Assembly: GCF_013416325.1 (NCBI RefSeq) | Contig: NZ_JACCGK010000021.1 | Span: forward strand, 1-64,000 | Direction of reading: 5' to 3' | Length of the DNA: 64,000 bases | Origin: Vreelandella sedimenti | Lineage (GTDB): Bacteria; Pseudomonadota; Gammaproteobacteria; Pseudomonadales; Halomonadaceae | Part shown: positions 1-7,580 of the stretch, one piece after another | Position numbering within the stretch: the first letter of the stretch is position 1 | Layout of the letters: each line of letters opens with the position of its first letter | The notes under the pieces: model-generated | Seen by the model: the letters and a program-made list of their open reading frames with translations, nothing else | The model's database searches: none | Told to the model about the DNA's origin: nothing | Program-made: the position numbers and the translations under genes

Positions 1-30
1 CCACTCACCACTCACCACTCACCACTCACA
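1..30. repeat. Short tandem repeat, 7-bp unit, about four copies
   Basis: The window opens with four perfect head-to-tail copies of CCACTCA plus two further bases. The array may extend beyond the left edge. It lies about 100 bp upstream of rlmM. No coding or terminator role is visible; it could be a slippage-prone spacer. Confidence 0.85.
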
Positions 31-68
31 CTTGTTTGCGCGGAAGAAAATAAAAAGTGCTGGATAAA

Positions 69-77
69 TGCTATGAT
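69..77 (+). promoter_or_regulatory. Candidate extended -10 promoter element for rlmM
   Basis: TGCTATGAT fits an extended -10 element (TGn followed by a five-of-six TATAAT match), about 60 bp upstream of the rlmM start. No good -35 hexamer is seen at the normal spacing, as is common for extended -10 promoters. The call rests on sequence only. Confidence 0.4.
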
Positions 78-136
78 GCGCCCCAATTAATTAGGCAGCC
101 CTAACCGTTTGTGATGGGCGGAATCGAGGTGAAGTG

Positions 137-1204
137 GTGAGTGAAACGGTACCTACGTCATGGTTGGTTTACTGTCGTCCTGGGTTTGAGAGTGATGCGT
201 TGGCAGAACTACAGCATCACGCAGCATTACAGGGCATCGCCTGTGAGTCATCTCATGGTGAGGGGTGGGTAAGCTTAACGCGTGTCGATGGTGAGGCGGT
301 AAATGATTTACACCGCCAGGCAGCGTTTAAAAATCTGATTTTCGCGCGCCAGAGCTTAGCGGCTTTACCTGCGCTCACTCTTTCACGTGACGATCGTCTT
401 ACCGCTATCTTGGAACAGGTCAAAGCCAGCCGTTGGAGCTTTGAAGAGATTTGGCATGAAACACCGGATACCAACGATGGCAAAGCACTGGCCGGACTGA
501 TTAAGGCGCTTACCAAGCCGCTGGAAAGTATGTTGAAAAAGCGTGGTGCATTAAGGCGCAGCGCGGGCTCACGACGTTTACATATTTTCTGGACTGATGG
601 TGATCAAGTGCAGCTGGCGATGAGCTTCCCAGGCAATCGTAGCGATTTGATTAATGGTATTCGTCGGCTGCGCTTCCCCTCCCGTGCGCCTAGCCGCTCA
701 ACGCTGAAGTTGGAAGAGGCGTGGCACGAGTTTATTCCTAGGGATGAGTGGAATGTGCGGCTAGCACCGCATATGCAAGCAGCTGACTTAGGGGCCGCCC
801 CAGGAGGTTGGACATGGCAGTTGGTTCAGCGGGGCATGTACGTGTATGCCATCGATAACGGACCGATGGAATCGCAGTTGATGAAGACCGGGCAGATTGA
901 TCATCTCAAAGAGGATGGCTTTACCTGGGAGCCACCACAGCGCTTAGACTGGCTGGTCTGCGATATTGTTGATAAACCAGTGCGAGTGCTAGCCATGGTG
1001 GAAAGGTGGCTGATTCGTAAATGGTGTAAAGAGGCGATCTTCAACCTCAAGCTGCCCATGAAAAAGCGCTGGGATGAGGTAACACGTTGCCTAACGGCGC
1101 TGGAAGAGTCGCTGGAAAAAGCGGGTGTGCATGCCAACGTATCATGCCGTCACCTCTATCACGATCGGGAAGAGGTAACGGTGCATGTAAGGCTTAGGGA
1201 TTAA
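137..1204 (+). CDS. rlmM: 23S rRNA 2'-O-ribose C2498 methyltransferase RlmM
   Basis: RlmM uses S-adenosylmethionine to methylate the ribose of C2498 in 23S rRNA before the subunit is assembled. The protein is about 355 residues, the usual length. Its N-terminal THUMP-like part opens with a WLVYCRPGFE segment, and the C-terminal Rossmann domain carries the SAM motif ADLGAAPGGWTWQL near residue 220. A lysine-bearing stretch, FNLKLPMKKRW, follows late in the protein. Two GTG codons lie in tandem at 134 and 137. I prefer 137 because the GAGGTG Shine-Dalgarno at 126-131 is then five bases away. The gene looks monocistronic, with the next gene converging from the other strand. Confidence 0.95.
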   Translation: MSETVPTSWLVYCRPGFESDALAELQHHAALQGIACESSHGEGWVSLTRVDGEAVNDLHRQAAFKNLIFARQSLAALPALTLSRDDRLTAILEQVKASRWSFEEIWHETPDTNDGKALAGLIKALTKPLESMLKKRGALRRSAGSRRLHIFWTDGDQVQLAMSFPGNRSDLINGIRRLRFPSRAPSRSTLKLEEAWHEFIPRDEWNVRLAPHMQAADLGAAPGGWTWQLVQRGMYVYAIDNGPMESQLMKTGQIDHLKEDGFTWEPPQRLDWLVCDIVDKPVRVLAMVERWLIRKWCKEAIFNLKLPMKKRWDEVTRCLTALEESLEKAGVHANVSCRHLYHDREEVTVHVRLRD

Positions 1205-1223
1205 TGCTAGTGAAGCCTCATGT

Positions 1224-1511
1224 TTAATAGCCTGGCTCGTAAATCCGGATAGTTTCATCTTCGGTTAACAGCGGTAAAATACGCTGCATGGCCATTGCCC
1301 GCGCTTCGCTTGAGTGCCACTCCTTCCAAGCGCGGATGTCACGCCATTTGGTAATCATCAGCCGGCGATCAGTATGACCCAGCTCTACCAGCGTTTCACC
1401 ACCGATAAAGCCCCTTACGCCTAGAGAAACGCGCATTGCCTCCCGCGCTGCTTGCTCAAATTCTTCTTCAAGACCGGGCATAATTCGCCGTTCGATGATA
1501 ACTTTAATCAT
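1224..1511 (-). CDS. Antibiotic-biosynthesis-monooxygenase (ABM) domain protein
   Basis: This is a 95-residue single-domain protein of the dimeric ferredoxin-like ABM fold. The pattern is typical: a first strand ([12 protein letters not shown]), a helix rich in E and A ([12 protein letters not shown]), and the [16 protein letters not shown] segment near residues 56-71. Members include small quinol or heme oxygenases and many proteins of unknown substrate, so the reaction cannot be named. The start is an ATG with an AGGAAA ribosome site. It is divergent from tusA with only 29 bp between the two starts, so their promoters must overlap the opposite gene. A link to TusA function is not shown by the sequence. 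Confidence 0.75.
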   Translation of the reverse strand: MIKVIIERRIMPGLEEEFEQAAREAMRVSLGVRGFIGGETLVELGHTDRRLMITKWRDIRAWKEWHSSEARAMAMQRILPLLTEDETIRIYEPGY

Positions 1512-1540
1512 ACTGTCTGTTTCCTACATCGAGGATATTA

Positions 1541-1795
1541 ATGGCTGATAATACGGGTACGTTACCCAACGTTGACGCGGTACTGGATACCACCGGACTC
1601 TACTGCCCAGAGCCGATTATGCTGATGCATAACAAAGTGCGCGACATGGCCCCAGGCCAAGTGCTCAAAGTGATTGCCACTGATCCAGCCACCACACGAG
1701 ATGTGCCCAAGTTTTGTCAGTTTTTAGGGCACGAACTGCTAGAGCAGCACACCGCTTCTGAGAGTAACTACCTCTACTTTATTCGTTTAGCATAA
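1541..1795 (+). CDS. tusA: Sulfurtransferase TusA
   Basis: TusA is a small cytoplasmic sulfur carrier. It takes persulfide from a cysteine desulfurase and hands it to the TusBCD/E relay for tRNA 2-thiouridine synthesis and to other sulfur acceptors. The 84-residue protein has the defining [13 protein letters not shown] motif, with the persulfide cysteine at about residue 22 in CPEP, and a second cysteine in [11 protein letters not shown]. Length and layout match the family. GAGGAT at 1531-1536 is a good Shine-Dalgarno. It stands alone here; no TusBCD genes are in the window. Its 3' side carries a 13-bp tandem repeat and a hairpin. Confidence 0.93.
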   Translation: MADNTGTLPNVDAVLDTTGLYCPEPIMLMHNKVRDMAPGQVLKVIATDPATTRDVPKFCQFLGHELLEQHTASESNYLYFIRLA

Positions 1796-1801
1796 CCTTT
1801 T

Positions 1802-1853
1802 GAGATAGCCCTTTGAGATAGTCCGTCGAGATAGCTCTTCGAAATAGCCCGAA
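1802..1853. repeat. Degenerate tandem repeat, four 13-bp units
   Basis: Four consecutive 13-bp units (1802-1814, 1815-1827, 1828-1840, 1841-1853) follow the pattern GAGATAGcccttt with drift mainly in the last six bases. They start six bases after the tusA stop codon, before the hairpin. The 12-mer TAGCCCTTTGAG from this array also occurs at 30817-30828, just after sanA. Confidence 0.8.
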
Positions 1854-1860
1854 AAGCCAT

Positions 1861-1897
1861 GCGAGGCTCAAATCAACATCGTTGATGTTGGCCTCGC
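1861..1897. terminator. Hairpin between convergent tusA and 1924 gene
   Basis: GCGAGGC at 1861-1867 pairs with GCCTCGC at 1891-1897, and CAACATC at 1874-1880 pairs with GATGTTG at 1884-1890, with a six-base bulge on the left arm. It sits between two convergent genes and could serve both. There is no U-tract on either side, so it may act as a weak or Rho-assisted terminator. Confidence 0.5.
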
Positions 1898-1923
1898 TCG
1901 TAAAGCGGCATTAAGGCACTCGG

Positions 1924-2619
1924 TTAATCACTGGCCACAACCATCATGGCTAGCGCATCAAGCGTCGCTGGGTCTTCTTCCAGGATACGGTTGGCGATAT
2001 GGCGCTGGAAAAAGTAAACGGTCTGATGGCGGGCATGAGCACTGTACAGGCACTTATCCCCTAATAAAATCGGCGTCATCGCCGCTTTGTTCTCGTCGGC
2101 AAGGAGCGCGTCAAGGCTGCCGTCGCTATAGAGACGCCAACCGTAAACGGGCTTCATATGCCAGGGGGAGTCGGGGTGATTCATGCACAGCGCGTGGGTG
2201 CCCAGAGTGTCGGGGATTTGCTGAATAAGGGTGACTTCGCCAGAAGCCTCATAATCAAAGTATTCAGCCGCCGCAACTAGCTCGTGGTATTTGTGATCCG
2301 GTGGCGTATCAAAAATTTCTTCCGTTTCAGGATCGCGATAACCTACGAAGTAGCCATTTTCCTGGCTATTCAGATCATGGCAGGCTGCCAGACTTTCCAT
2401 CCACGGCACCAAACCGATGACGCTACCGTCCTCTCTTAACCCCCAGGCCAAAATAGGCAGGCCATAGAAGGCGTCGGGACTCGCAGCGAGTTGGTACACC
2501 ATCTCTAAGCCATCTAGCTCAGGGGCTAAACGGACAAGGCACTTTTGCGCCTGCTGACGCTGGCGCACAGTTTCCAGGTCGATGACCTGGGCAGAGCGGG
2601 GTGACAAGGATGCGCCCAT
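1924..2619 (-). CDS. Conserved hypothetical protein, function unknown
   Basis: I do not recognise this 231-residue protein. It has no signal peptide and no membrane segment. The body is acidic and rich in aromatic residues, with motifs such as ILAWGLREDGSVIGLVPW near residues 57-74 and PVYGWRLYSDGSLDAL near 156-171. These two 'W-L/G-x-DGS' segments look alike and suggest an internally repeated beta unit, perhaps two halves of one fold. The start ATG at 2619 has AGGAGGGAC-type spacing upstream. It is on the same strand as the DUF3080 gene but 109 bp away, so co-transcription is possible, not proven. Confidence 0.7.
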   Translation of the reverse strand: MGASLSPRSAQVIDLETVRQRQQAQKCLVRLAPELDGLEMVYQLAASPDAFYGLPILAWGLREDGSVIGLVPWMESLAACHDLNSQENGYFVGYRDPETEEIFDTPPDHKYHELVAAAEYFDYEASGEVTLIQQIPDTLGTHALCMNHPDSPWHMKPVYGWRLYSDGSLDALLADENKAAMTPILLGDKCLYSAHARHQTVYFFQRHIANRILEEDPATLDALAMMVVASD

Positions 2620-2728
2620 TGTGTCCCTCCTTATGCTGCGTGGTCATCAGATTGGCAAAGCAGACTCATTTGCCTCTCATATCCACAAATAGCACAACTT
2701 GCTCATAAGGTTAAGGGTTCAGCGCTTT

Positions 2729-3718
2729 TTAATTATCTGAACAAGTTGGAAAGCGAGCTCGCAGCGTTTGATGCTCAGAGAGTGCTTGCTGAAACTGGCC
2801 CCAGGGCGCTTGGGGATTATCCAGCGAAAGCCAGCGTTCCTGATAGCGTTGAATCGCTATTGGCTTGCCTACCTGCTGTGCGTCAATTAAGCGAATGATC
2901 GCTGTTAGCCACTGCTGGGCAGCGTTTGCCAAGCGCTCAAGCGACGGTGAATCCCAATGGCTCAAGCAACGCGTGGTATCACTCTGCTGAGCTAACAATG
3001 CATTCGCTTCTGTTAAGCGTTGAGTGGCGAGTAGCAGGGCGCGCAACACCTCAGCGGTCAATGGCCGCTCTTGCAGGGTTTTCAAATGGTTTTCAAGGGT
3101 TGAAGAGTCCTGCTGCCAGTCGCGGTCAAACTGGTGATCCGTCATTTGCTGCAAGTAATCGATCGCTTCAAGCTGGCCAGCAATAGTAGTTTCATCGATG
3201 TTAGATAAAGGCTGGCTTGCCCGCGAAAAGCTTTTAACCCACTCGCTGGAATCAAAAATAGCGTTCCAGCTTACCGCGGGTAACTGTGCCGTTTTAGTCG
3301 TGGTTAATCGGTTTAGGCGCGTTCTATCTTCATCGCTTAACTGCTCAGGAACTTCGCTATTTAAGCAGGTGCTCAGCCGCTGCCATAGAGTGCGCTCATA
3401 TAACCACTGTTGGCTAGGCGGCGCTACACGCCCCAGTTGATTGTTACGTGCAGCGACTAGCGACGTGATTTGGCATTCGCGTAGCGCGTATACATTCAGC
3501 AGGCTGTCCCGGGTTTCGGGGATATCTATAATTCGATCGGGGCGCTCAGGGAAGTCGCCAATATTACCCGGGTCAGCTCTTTGAATGTTTGATAGTGCAA
3601 GGTCATCGGTGAGTCGCTGATGATAACGCTGCCACTGCTGCTCAGCGGGGTTATCCCCACAGCCAGCCAGGAGGACGCTTAGGATGATAGCTAGAGAAAG
3701 GTTTCTCCATCGAGCCAT
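2729..3718 (-). CDS. DUF3080 family lipoprotein
   Basis: The protein is 329 residues, starting with a lipoprotein signal: positively charged MARWR, a hydrophobic run, then the lipobox LLAGC with the acylated cysteine at about residue 20. Residue +2 is glycine, which does not signal inner-membrane retention, so outer-membrane sorting is likely. The remainder is helical and rich in Q, L and R, as in DUF3080 proteins of gammaproteobacteria, whose function is not known. It begins three bases downstream of the MATE exporter stop on the same strand, so the two are almost certainly co-transcribed. This hints at a shared envelope role but does not define one. Confidence 0.8.
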   Translation of the reverse strand: MARWRNLSLAIILSVLLAGCGDNPAEQQWQRYHQRLTDDLALSNIQRADPGNIGDFPERPDRIIDIPETRDSLLNVYALRECQITSLVAARNNQLGRVAPPSQQWLYERTLWQRLSTCLNSEVPEQLSDEDRTRLNRLTTTKTAQLPAVSWNAIFDSSEWVKSFSRASQPLSNIDETTIAGQLEAIDYLQQMTDHQFDRDWQQDSSTLENHLKTLQERPLTAEVLRALLLATQRLTEANALLAQQSDTTRCLSHWDSPSLERLANAAQQWLTAIIRLIDAQQVGKPIAIQRYQERWLSLDNPQAPWGQFQQALSEHQTLRARFPTCSDN

Positions 3719-3720
3719 GC

Positions 3721-5136
3721 TTACCCCCGAATGCTAATACGCTGTAAACGCCAGCCAAGTAGCAGTGCTGCAGTGCTCAAGCCCGCAATCAACCCAATCC
3801 AGTAGCCATGAACTCCTAGCGGGGCGACCTCGCTCACTCCATAGGAGCCCAGCCAGTGGCCGCCACCCAAGCCTACAATCCAGTAGGAGAGCACCGTAAT
3901 CACCATCACAATGCGGGTATCTTTATAGCCGCGTAAAGCACCCGCTAAATTGACCTGTAACGAGTCTGAGAGCTGAAAAATAACGGCTAAAGCAATGATC
4001 GAGAGCGCTAGCGCCTGTATCTCACTATTGGAGGTGTAAAGTGCGATTACCGGCTTGGCGCTAACCCACAATATAAGACTGTTAATAGCGGCAATGATGA
4101 CGCTGATGACAATTCCATTCCAGGCGACTTTACGGGCTAGTGCTAAACGCTGCTGACCCAGCGTATTACCCACTCGCACGGTCAGCGCCATACTCAGCGA
4201 CATTGGCAGCATAAACAGAATGGAGGTGAAACTTAGCGCTATTTGGTGAGCTCCCACCGTGACCTCACCAAAGCTGGCAATGAAGAGCGCAATGAGTGTG
4301 AACAGAGTCACTTCAACAAAAATGGCCACGCCAATGGGAACGCCCACCACCACTAATTCACGTATACCTAGCCACTGGGGCGGTGTCAGTTTTTGCCAAA
4401 TCGCAACGCTTTTATAAGTACTTCCCCTGCGCGTGTAGTAGGCCATCGCGAGTGCCATCGTCCACATGGAGAGCGCCGTCGCAATGCCACAGCCAAAAGC
4501 GCCCAAGGCAGGTAGCTGTTGCAAACTAGTAGGAACCCAGGCGCCAAATAAATCAACCAAACCATCACCGCCGTAGATCAAGAGGTAGTTGGCAGGAATA
4601 TTCACGCTTAAACCGACCAAGCTGATCCATAGCGCGGGGCGGGTATGATTCATGCCATCTGAAAACGCTCTAAGCGCCTGAAAAAGGGCAATCCCCGGCA
4701 TGCCAAAGGCGACGGCTGACAGATAGGCGGCAGACTGGCTGGCGACCGCTGGGGGCACACTCATTAATTCAAATATCGGCATGATGGCCGACCAAAGCAG
4801 CACAGCCGCGATAGCGCCTAGTAGCAGCGCGACCCAAAGCGCCTGATGAACGGCTGGACGAATAGCTTCATTGCGCTTCCCACCCAGCAAATGCGCCACA
4901 ATGGGGGTAAGCCCCATTAAAGTGCCCGTCATAAATAGCATGAGTGGCATCCACAGGCTTGAGCCCACCGATACAGCGGCAAGTGAGGTGGCGTCATGCC
5001 GACCGGTCATCATAACGTCGACGACACTCATCCCGGCCTGAGCCAACTGAGCACCGCAAATAGGCAGTGCCAAGTGCATCAACGTTCGTGTTTCTGGCCA
5101 GTAAACCGATTTAATTTGCTGAGTAAAGCCGCCCAC
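3721..5136 (-). CDS. MATE family efflux transporter (NorM-like)
   Basis: This 471-residue inner-membrane protein has about twelve hydrophobic segments arranged as two six-helix halves, the hallmark of MATE exporters. They expel cationic drugs and dyes in exchange for sodium or protons. Family features seen here are LALPICGAQLAQAGMSVVDVMM-like opening residues (helix 1), a proline-bearing FGMPGIALFQALRAF segment, and VGVPIGVAIFVEV at the start of the second half, matching the first helix by symmetry. The substrate cannot be told. It is the first gene of a pair with the DUF3080 lipoprotein, and is divergent from epmC across a 137-bp promoter region. Confidence 0.9.
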   Translation of the reverse strand: MGGFTQQIKSVYWPETRTLMHLALPICGAQLAQAGMSVVDVMMTGRHDATSLAAVSVGSSLWMPLMLFMTGTLMGLTPIVAHLLGGKRNEAIRPAVHQALWVALLLGAIAAVLLWSAIMPIFELMSVPPAVASQSAAYLSAVAFGMPGIALFQALRAFSDGMNHTRPALWISLVGLSVNIPANYLLIYGGDGLVDLFGAWVPTSLQQLPALGAFGCGIATALSMWTMALAMAYYTRRGSTYKSVAIWQKLTPPQWLGIRELVVVGVPIGVAIFVEVTLFTLIALFIASFGEVTVGAHQIALSFTSILFMLPMSLSMALTVRVGNTLGQQRLALARKVAWNGIVISVIIAAINSLILWVSAKPVIALYTSNSEIQALALSIIALAVIFQLSDSLQVNLAGALRGYKDTRIVMVITVLSYWIVGLGGGHWLGSYGVSEVAPLGVHGYWIGLIAGLSTAALLLGWRLQRISIRG

Positions 5137-5214
5137 TTGTTGGCTCCTGAAGGGGAAAAGTTGCTGTGAAAGGCCGCTATATTAGCAGGAGCGACTCACT
5201 TTTGGGGTTAGCCG

Positions 5215-5243
5215 TTAGCTTGTATTAATCGTGTGGGTATAAT
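5215..5243 (+). promoter_or_regulatory. Candidate sigma-70 promoter of epmC
   Basis: A perfect TATAAT at 5238-5243 lies 30 bp upstream of the epmC GTG. A weak -35 hexamer, TTAGCT at 5215-5220, is at the ideal 17-bp spacing. The very short leader would leave room for the GAGGT Shine-Dalgarno only. Sequence-based call. Confidence 0.55.
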
Positions 5244-5273
5244 GCCCCAAAACCAGTATCAAACGAGGTCAAT

Positions 5274-5858
5274 GTGAGTGACAGGCAGGAGCGATGGACG
5301 CTCGAGGATATTACCGCGCTTTTTGACGGGATTTTTGCTGAGCGGTATCAAACCCGATTGGTTCGGGGCGGGGACGAGCCTCTCTATCGGCCCGCTAACA
5401 GTGAAACCCCTTATCATCAGGTTATCTTTGCGCGGGGCTACTATGCCAGTGCGCTGCATGAAATCAGCCATTGGTGTATTGCAGGAGCGCAGCGGCGCCA
5501 ACAAGAGGATTACGGCTACTGGTATTGCCCTGATGGGCGAGATGCTGAACAGCAAAAAGCGTTTGAGCAGGCTGAGATTGCGCCACAGGCGTTGGAATCT
5601 ATCTTGACACGTGCCTGTGGTCGCGTGTTTCATGTCAGCGTGGACAATCTAGGCGGCGATATAGAGGTAGATATAGAGGCCTTTGCAGCGCGAGTGGAGG
5701 CCCGCGCCCAGCGCTACTTGAAGGAGGGGTTGCCCGCCCGCGCAAATGCCTTCCAGGTGACGCTTAAACGCTTCTACTCTGGCCAGGCGACGCTAGCGGA
5801 AGCTGTGGCCCAGGCGCATGCCGCGTTGGATAAAATGGATAAAGCGTTGCCGGCTTAA
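5274..5858 (+). CDS. epmC: Elongation factor P hydroxylase EpmC
   Basis: EpmC (YfcM) hydroxylates the beta-lysyl-lysine side chain of elongation factor P after EpmA and EpmB have installed it. EF-P relieves ribosome stalling at proline runs. The 194-residue protein shows the family metal site ALHEISHWCIAGAQRR near residues 61-76, with HExxH-like histidines and glutamate, and the DYGYWYCPDGRD segment directly after it. Length is close to the usual 180-190. The start is GTG at 5274 with a GAGGT site; no in-frame ATG is near. Neither EF-P, EpmA nor EpmB is in the window. Its stop overlaps the next convergent gene by four bases. Confidence 0.92.
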   Translation: MSDRQERWTLEDITALFDGIFAERYQTRLVRGGDEPLYRPANSETPYHQVIFARGYYASALHEISHWCIAGAQRRQQEDYGYWYCPDGRDAEQQKAFEQAEIAPQALESILTRACGRVFHVSVDNLGGDIEVDIEAFAARVEARAQRYLKEGLPARANAFQVTLKRFYSGQATLAEAVAQAHAALDKMDKALPA

Positions 5859-6334
5859 TCCTCTTCGGTCAGGCGCTGATGCATCGATAGCATAACCTCA
5901 AGCTCATGTTCTGGGCGCATCGGCTCTAAGCCCAGCTCGCTGAACGTTTCGCGCCTTTGGCGGTGCCATTCGCCTGGGGTAAGCGAAGGGTAGAGTACCG
6001 ACGCAGGGGCTAGCTCAACAAAAGGATCAAGCCCGTAGGTGTCAAAAAGGCGCGCTAATGCCGCTTCGTCGTCGCCATTGTCGCTGGTATACAGCGTGGA
6101 GGAGAAGTGGTCGTTCTCAAGCTCGCGAATTACCTCAAGCGGGCTAACCCCTAAGCTCTCCAGCTCTTCCATGCTGTAAGCGCCCATGGCATTGGTATCC
6201 TCTTTGATCCAGCTATCGTCCGGCTGAATCAATGTTTGCTTCACCCGGCCATCGGGTAGCGACCAGGCAATGGCTAGCGGGAGCCCATCGTCTTCGCCTG
6301 TTTCAATGGCTATAAACCCTGGATAATCGGCCAC
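5855..6334 (-). CDS. Degenerate DEDD exonuclease-like (RNase H fold) protein
   Basis: The protein is about 159 residues. I chose GTG at 6334 because a strong AAGGAG site sits six to eight bases upstream; the longer open frame to 6403 would run inside tatD. The order of motifs follows small DEDD-type 3'-5' exonuclease relatives: FIAIETG, then AIAWSLPDGRVKQTLIQP, a W, a SMEELESLGVSPLEVI helix, and TLYTSDNGDDEAALARLF. In active enzymes the first motif is D-x-E; here the aspartate is replaced by alanine (A-I-E). This suggests an inactive or repurposed member. It is translationally close to tatD: the tatD stop overlaps this gene's ribosome site. TatD is itself a DNase, so a joint nucleic-acid role is possible. 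Confidence 0.65.
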   Translation of the reverse strand: MADYPGFIAIETGEDDGLPLAIAWSLPDGRVKQTLIQPDDSWIKEDTNAMGAYSMEELESLGVSPLEVIRELENDHFSSTLYTSDNGDDEAALARLFDTYGLDPFVELAPASVLYPSLTPGEWHRQRRETFSELGLEPMRPEHELEVMLSMHQRLTEED

Positions 6335-6347
6335 GCTAATACTCCTT

Positions 6348-7253
6348 TTAAGATTCCGTGGGAAGACGGAAAAAACGCTGGGCGGTCTTTGTGGTTGCCG
6401 CACCTAGCTCTGTTTCGCTAATACCATGCCACTGGGCGATCTCGCGGACAATCCACGGTAGCAACGCCGGTTCGTGTCGGCGACCCTTTAATTTCGCCGG
6501 TAGGTTACGGGGTAGCAGATAAGGGCAGTCGGTTTCTACCATCAAGCGCTCTAAGGGTATATCGCTTACCAGCGGACGCAGGTGATGACCGCGCCGCTCG
6601 TCGCAAATCCAACCCGTCAACCCTATATGTAAGTCTAGGTCGAGATAACCAAACAGCGTATCGCTGTCGGCGGTAAAACAGTGCACCACCGCATGGCTGA
6701 TCTCGTCTCGCCACGCATGCAGGATTTCGCGCATACGCTGGCCAGCATCTCGTTCGTGTAAAAACAGCGGCAGATCACTTTCTACTGCGAGAGCCAGTTG
6801 CGCTTCAAAGGCACGCTCCTGCTCCTGGGGCGTCGAGAAGTTGCGATTAAAATCCAAGCCACACTCGCCTACAGCGACGACCTCCGGCATGGCATGCAGG
6901 GCTGCCATGGCACGCTCAAGGTTCTTATCCCAGTGACTGGCATCATGGGGGTGCACTCCCGCCGTGGCGTAGAGGCCAGGATACTGCTTGGCCAGGGTAA
7001 CCGCTTGCTTGGCGTGGGCAAGGTCGGTGCCGGTGACGATCATGGTCGTTACCTGCGCCGTCTGGGCGCGCTGGATAACCGCCTCAAGATCACGATCGAA
7101 GCTTTCATGGGTCAAGTTAGCGCCGATATCCACCAAAGGGGCGCTAGGCCGAAACTGTAGTGCTTCGGGTAAAAAGTCATCGGCATCAGCAGTGGCCAAA
7201 GGTCTCTCCCGTTCAATATGTAAAGGCACCATTGTAACGGCATGCGCGAGCAT
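6348..7253 (-). CDS. tatD: TatD family metal-dependent DNase
   Basis: TatD proteins are TIM-barrel hydrolases with 3'-5' exonuclease activity, linked to DNA repair and DNA fragmentation. The core starts at about residue 40 with LVDIGANLTHESFDRDL. Other metal-site segments are GVHPHDASHW, AVGECGLDFNRNF, LPLFLHERDAG, VVHCFTAD and LMVETDCPYLLP, all complete. The family norm is about 260 residues, so the first 35-40 residues here are extra. ATG at 7232 is an alternative start, and neither ATG has an obvious ribosome site. It is the first gene of a two-gene unit with the exonuclease-like gene downstream. Confidence 0.9.
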   Translation of the reverse strand: MLAHAVTMVPLHIERERPLATADADDFLPEALQFRPSAPLVDIGANLTHESFDRDLEAVIQRAQTAQVTTMIVTGTDLAHAKQAVTLAKQYPGLYATAGVHPHDASHWDKNLERAMAALHAMPEVVAVGECGLDFNRNFSTPQEQERAFEAQLALAVESDLPLFLHERDAGQRMREILHAWRDEISHAVVHCFTADSDTLFGYLDLDLHIGLTGWICDERRGHHLRPLVSDIPLERLMVETDCPYLLPRNLPAKLKGRRHEPALLPWIVREIAQWHGISETELGAATTKTAQRFFRLPTES

Positions 7254-7580
7254 CGACTAATGGTGTATTGAAGAAGGTGAGCACAAGGAAATGGCACGAA
7301 TTGCAAAAAAACTGGCTCGATAGGTAAACAGCTAGGGCTTATTACCGCCTAAGATGAACTCAAGCTATTAAGTGCTACGTCACTGCGATTGATTCAAAAA
7401 CACCCTTTAATAACAACAAAAGAGAGCCTCATAACTATGCAACTATTTTATCGTCCATCTCATCGTGCATCTCACCGCTTTGCTACTTCCACCCTAGCTG
7501 CTGGGAAAAGTGGCTTAGCTATGTGATTGAAAAAGCAAGGCGATTGAACACAAGCTGGCGTTTGAACACTGGAGAGAACC
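7254..7580. other. Intergenic region upstream of the thiolase gene
   Basis: This 327-bp gap separates divergent tatD and thiolase and must hold both promoters. No convincing gene is seen; the 72-codon minus-strand frame at 7472-7690 overlaps the thiolase start and has no family resemblance. Two direct repeats stand out: CATCTCA twice near 7456-7475, and TTGAACAC at 7544-7551 and 7562-7569, the second just ahead of the thiolase ribosome site. Confidence 0.6.
7544..7569 (+). promoter_or_regulatory. Direct-repeat candidate operator before thiolase
   Basis: TTGAACAC occurs at 7544-7551 and again at 7562-7569, 18 bp apart start to start, which is close to two helical turns. The second copy ends just before the GGAGAG ribosome site. 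Tandem half-sites at this spacing are typical of AraC-type activators, and an AraC-type gene lies at the other end of this operon. The link is inference. Confidence 0.35.
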
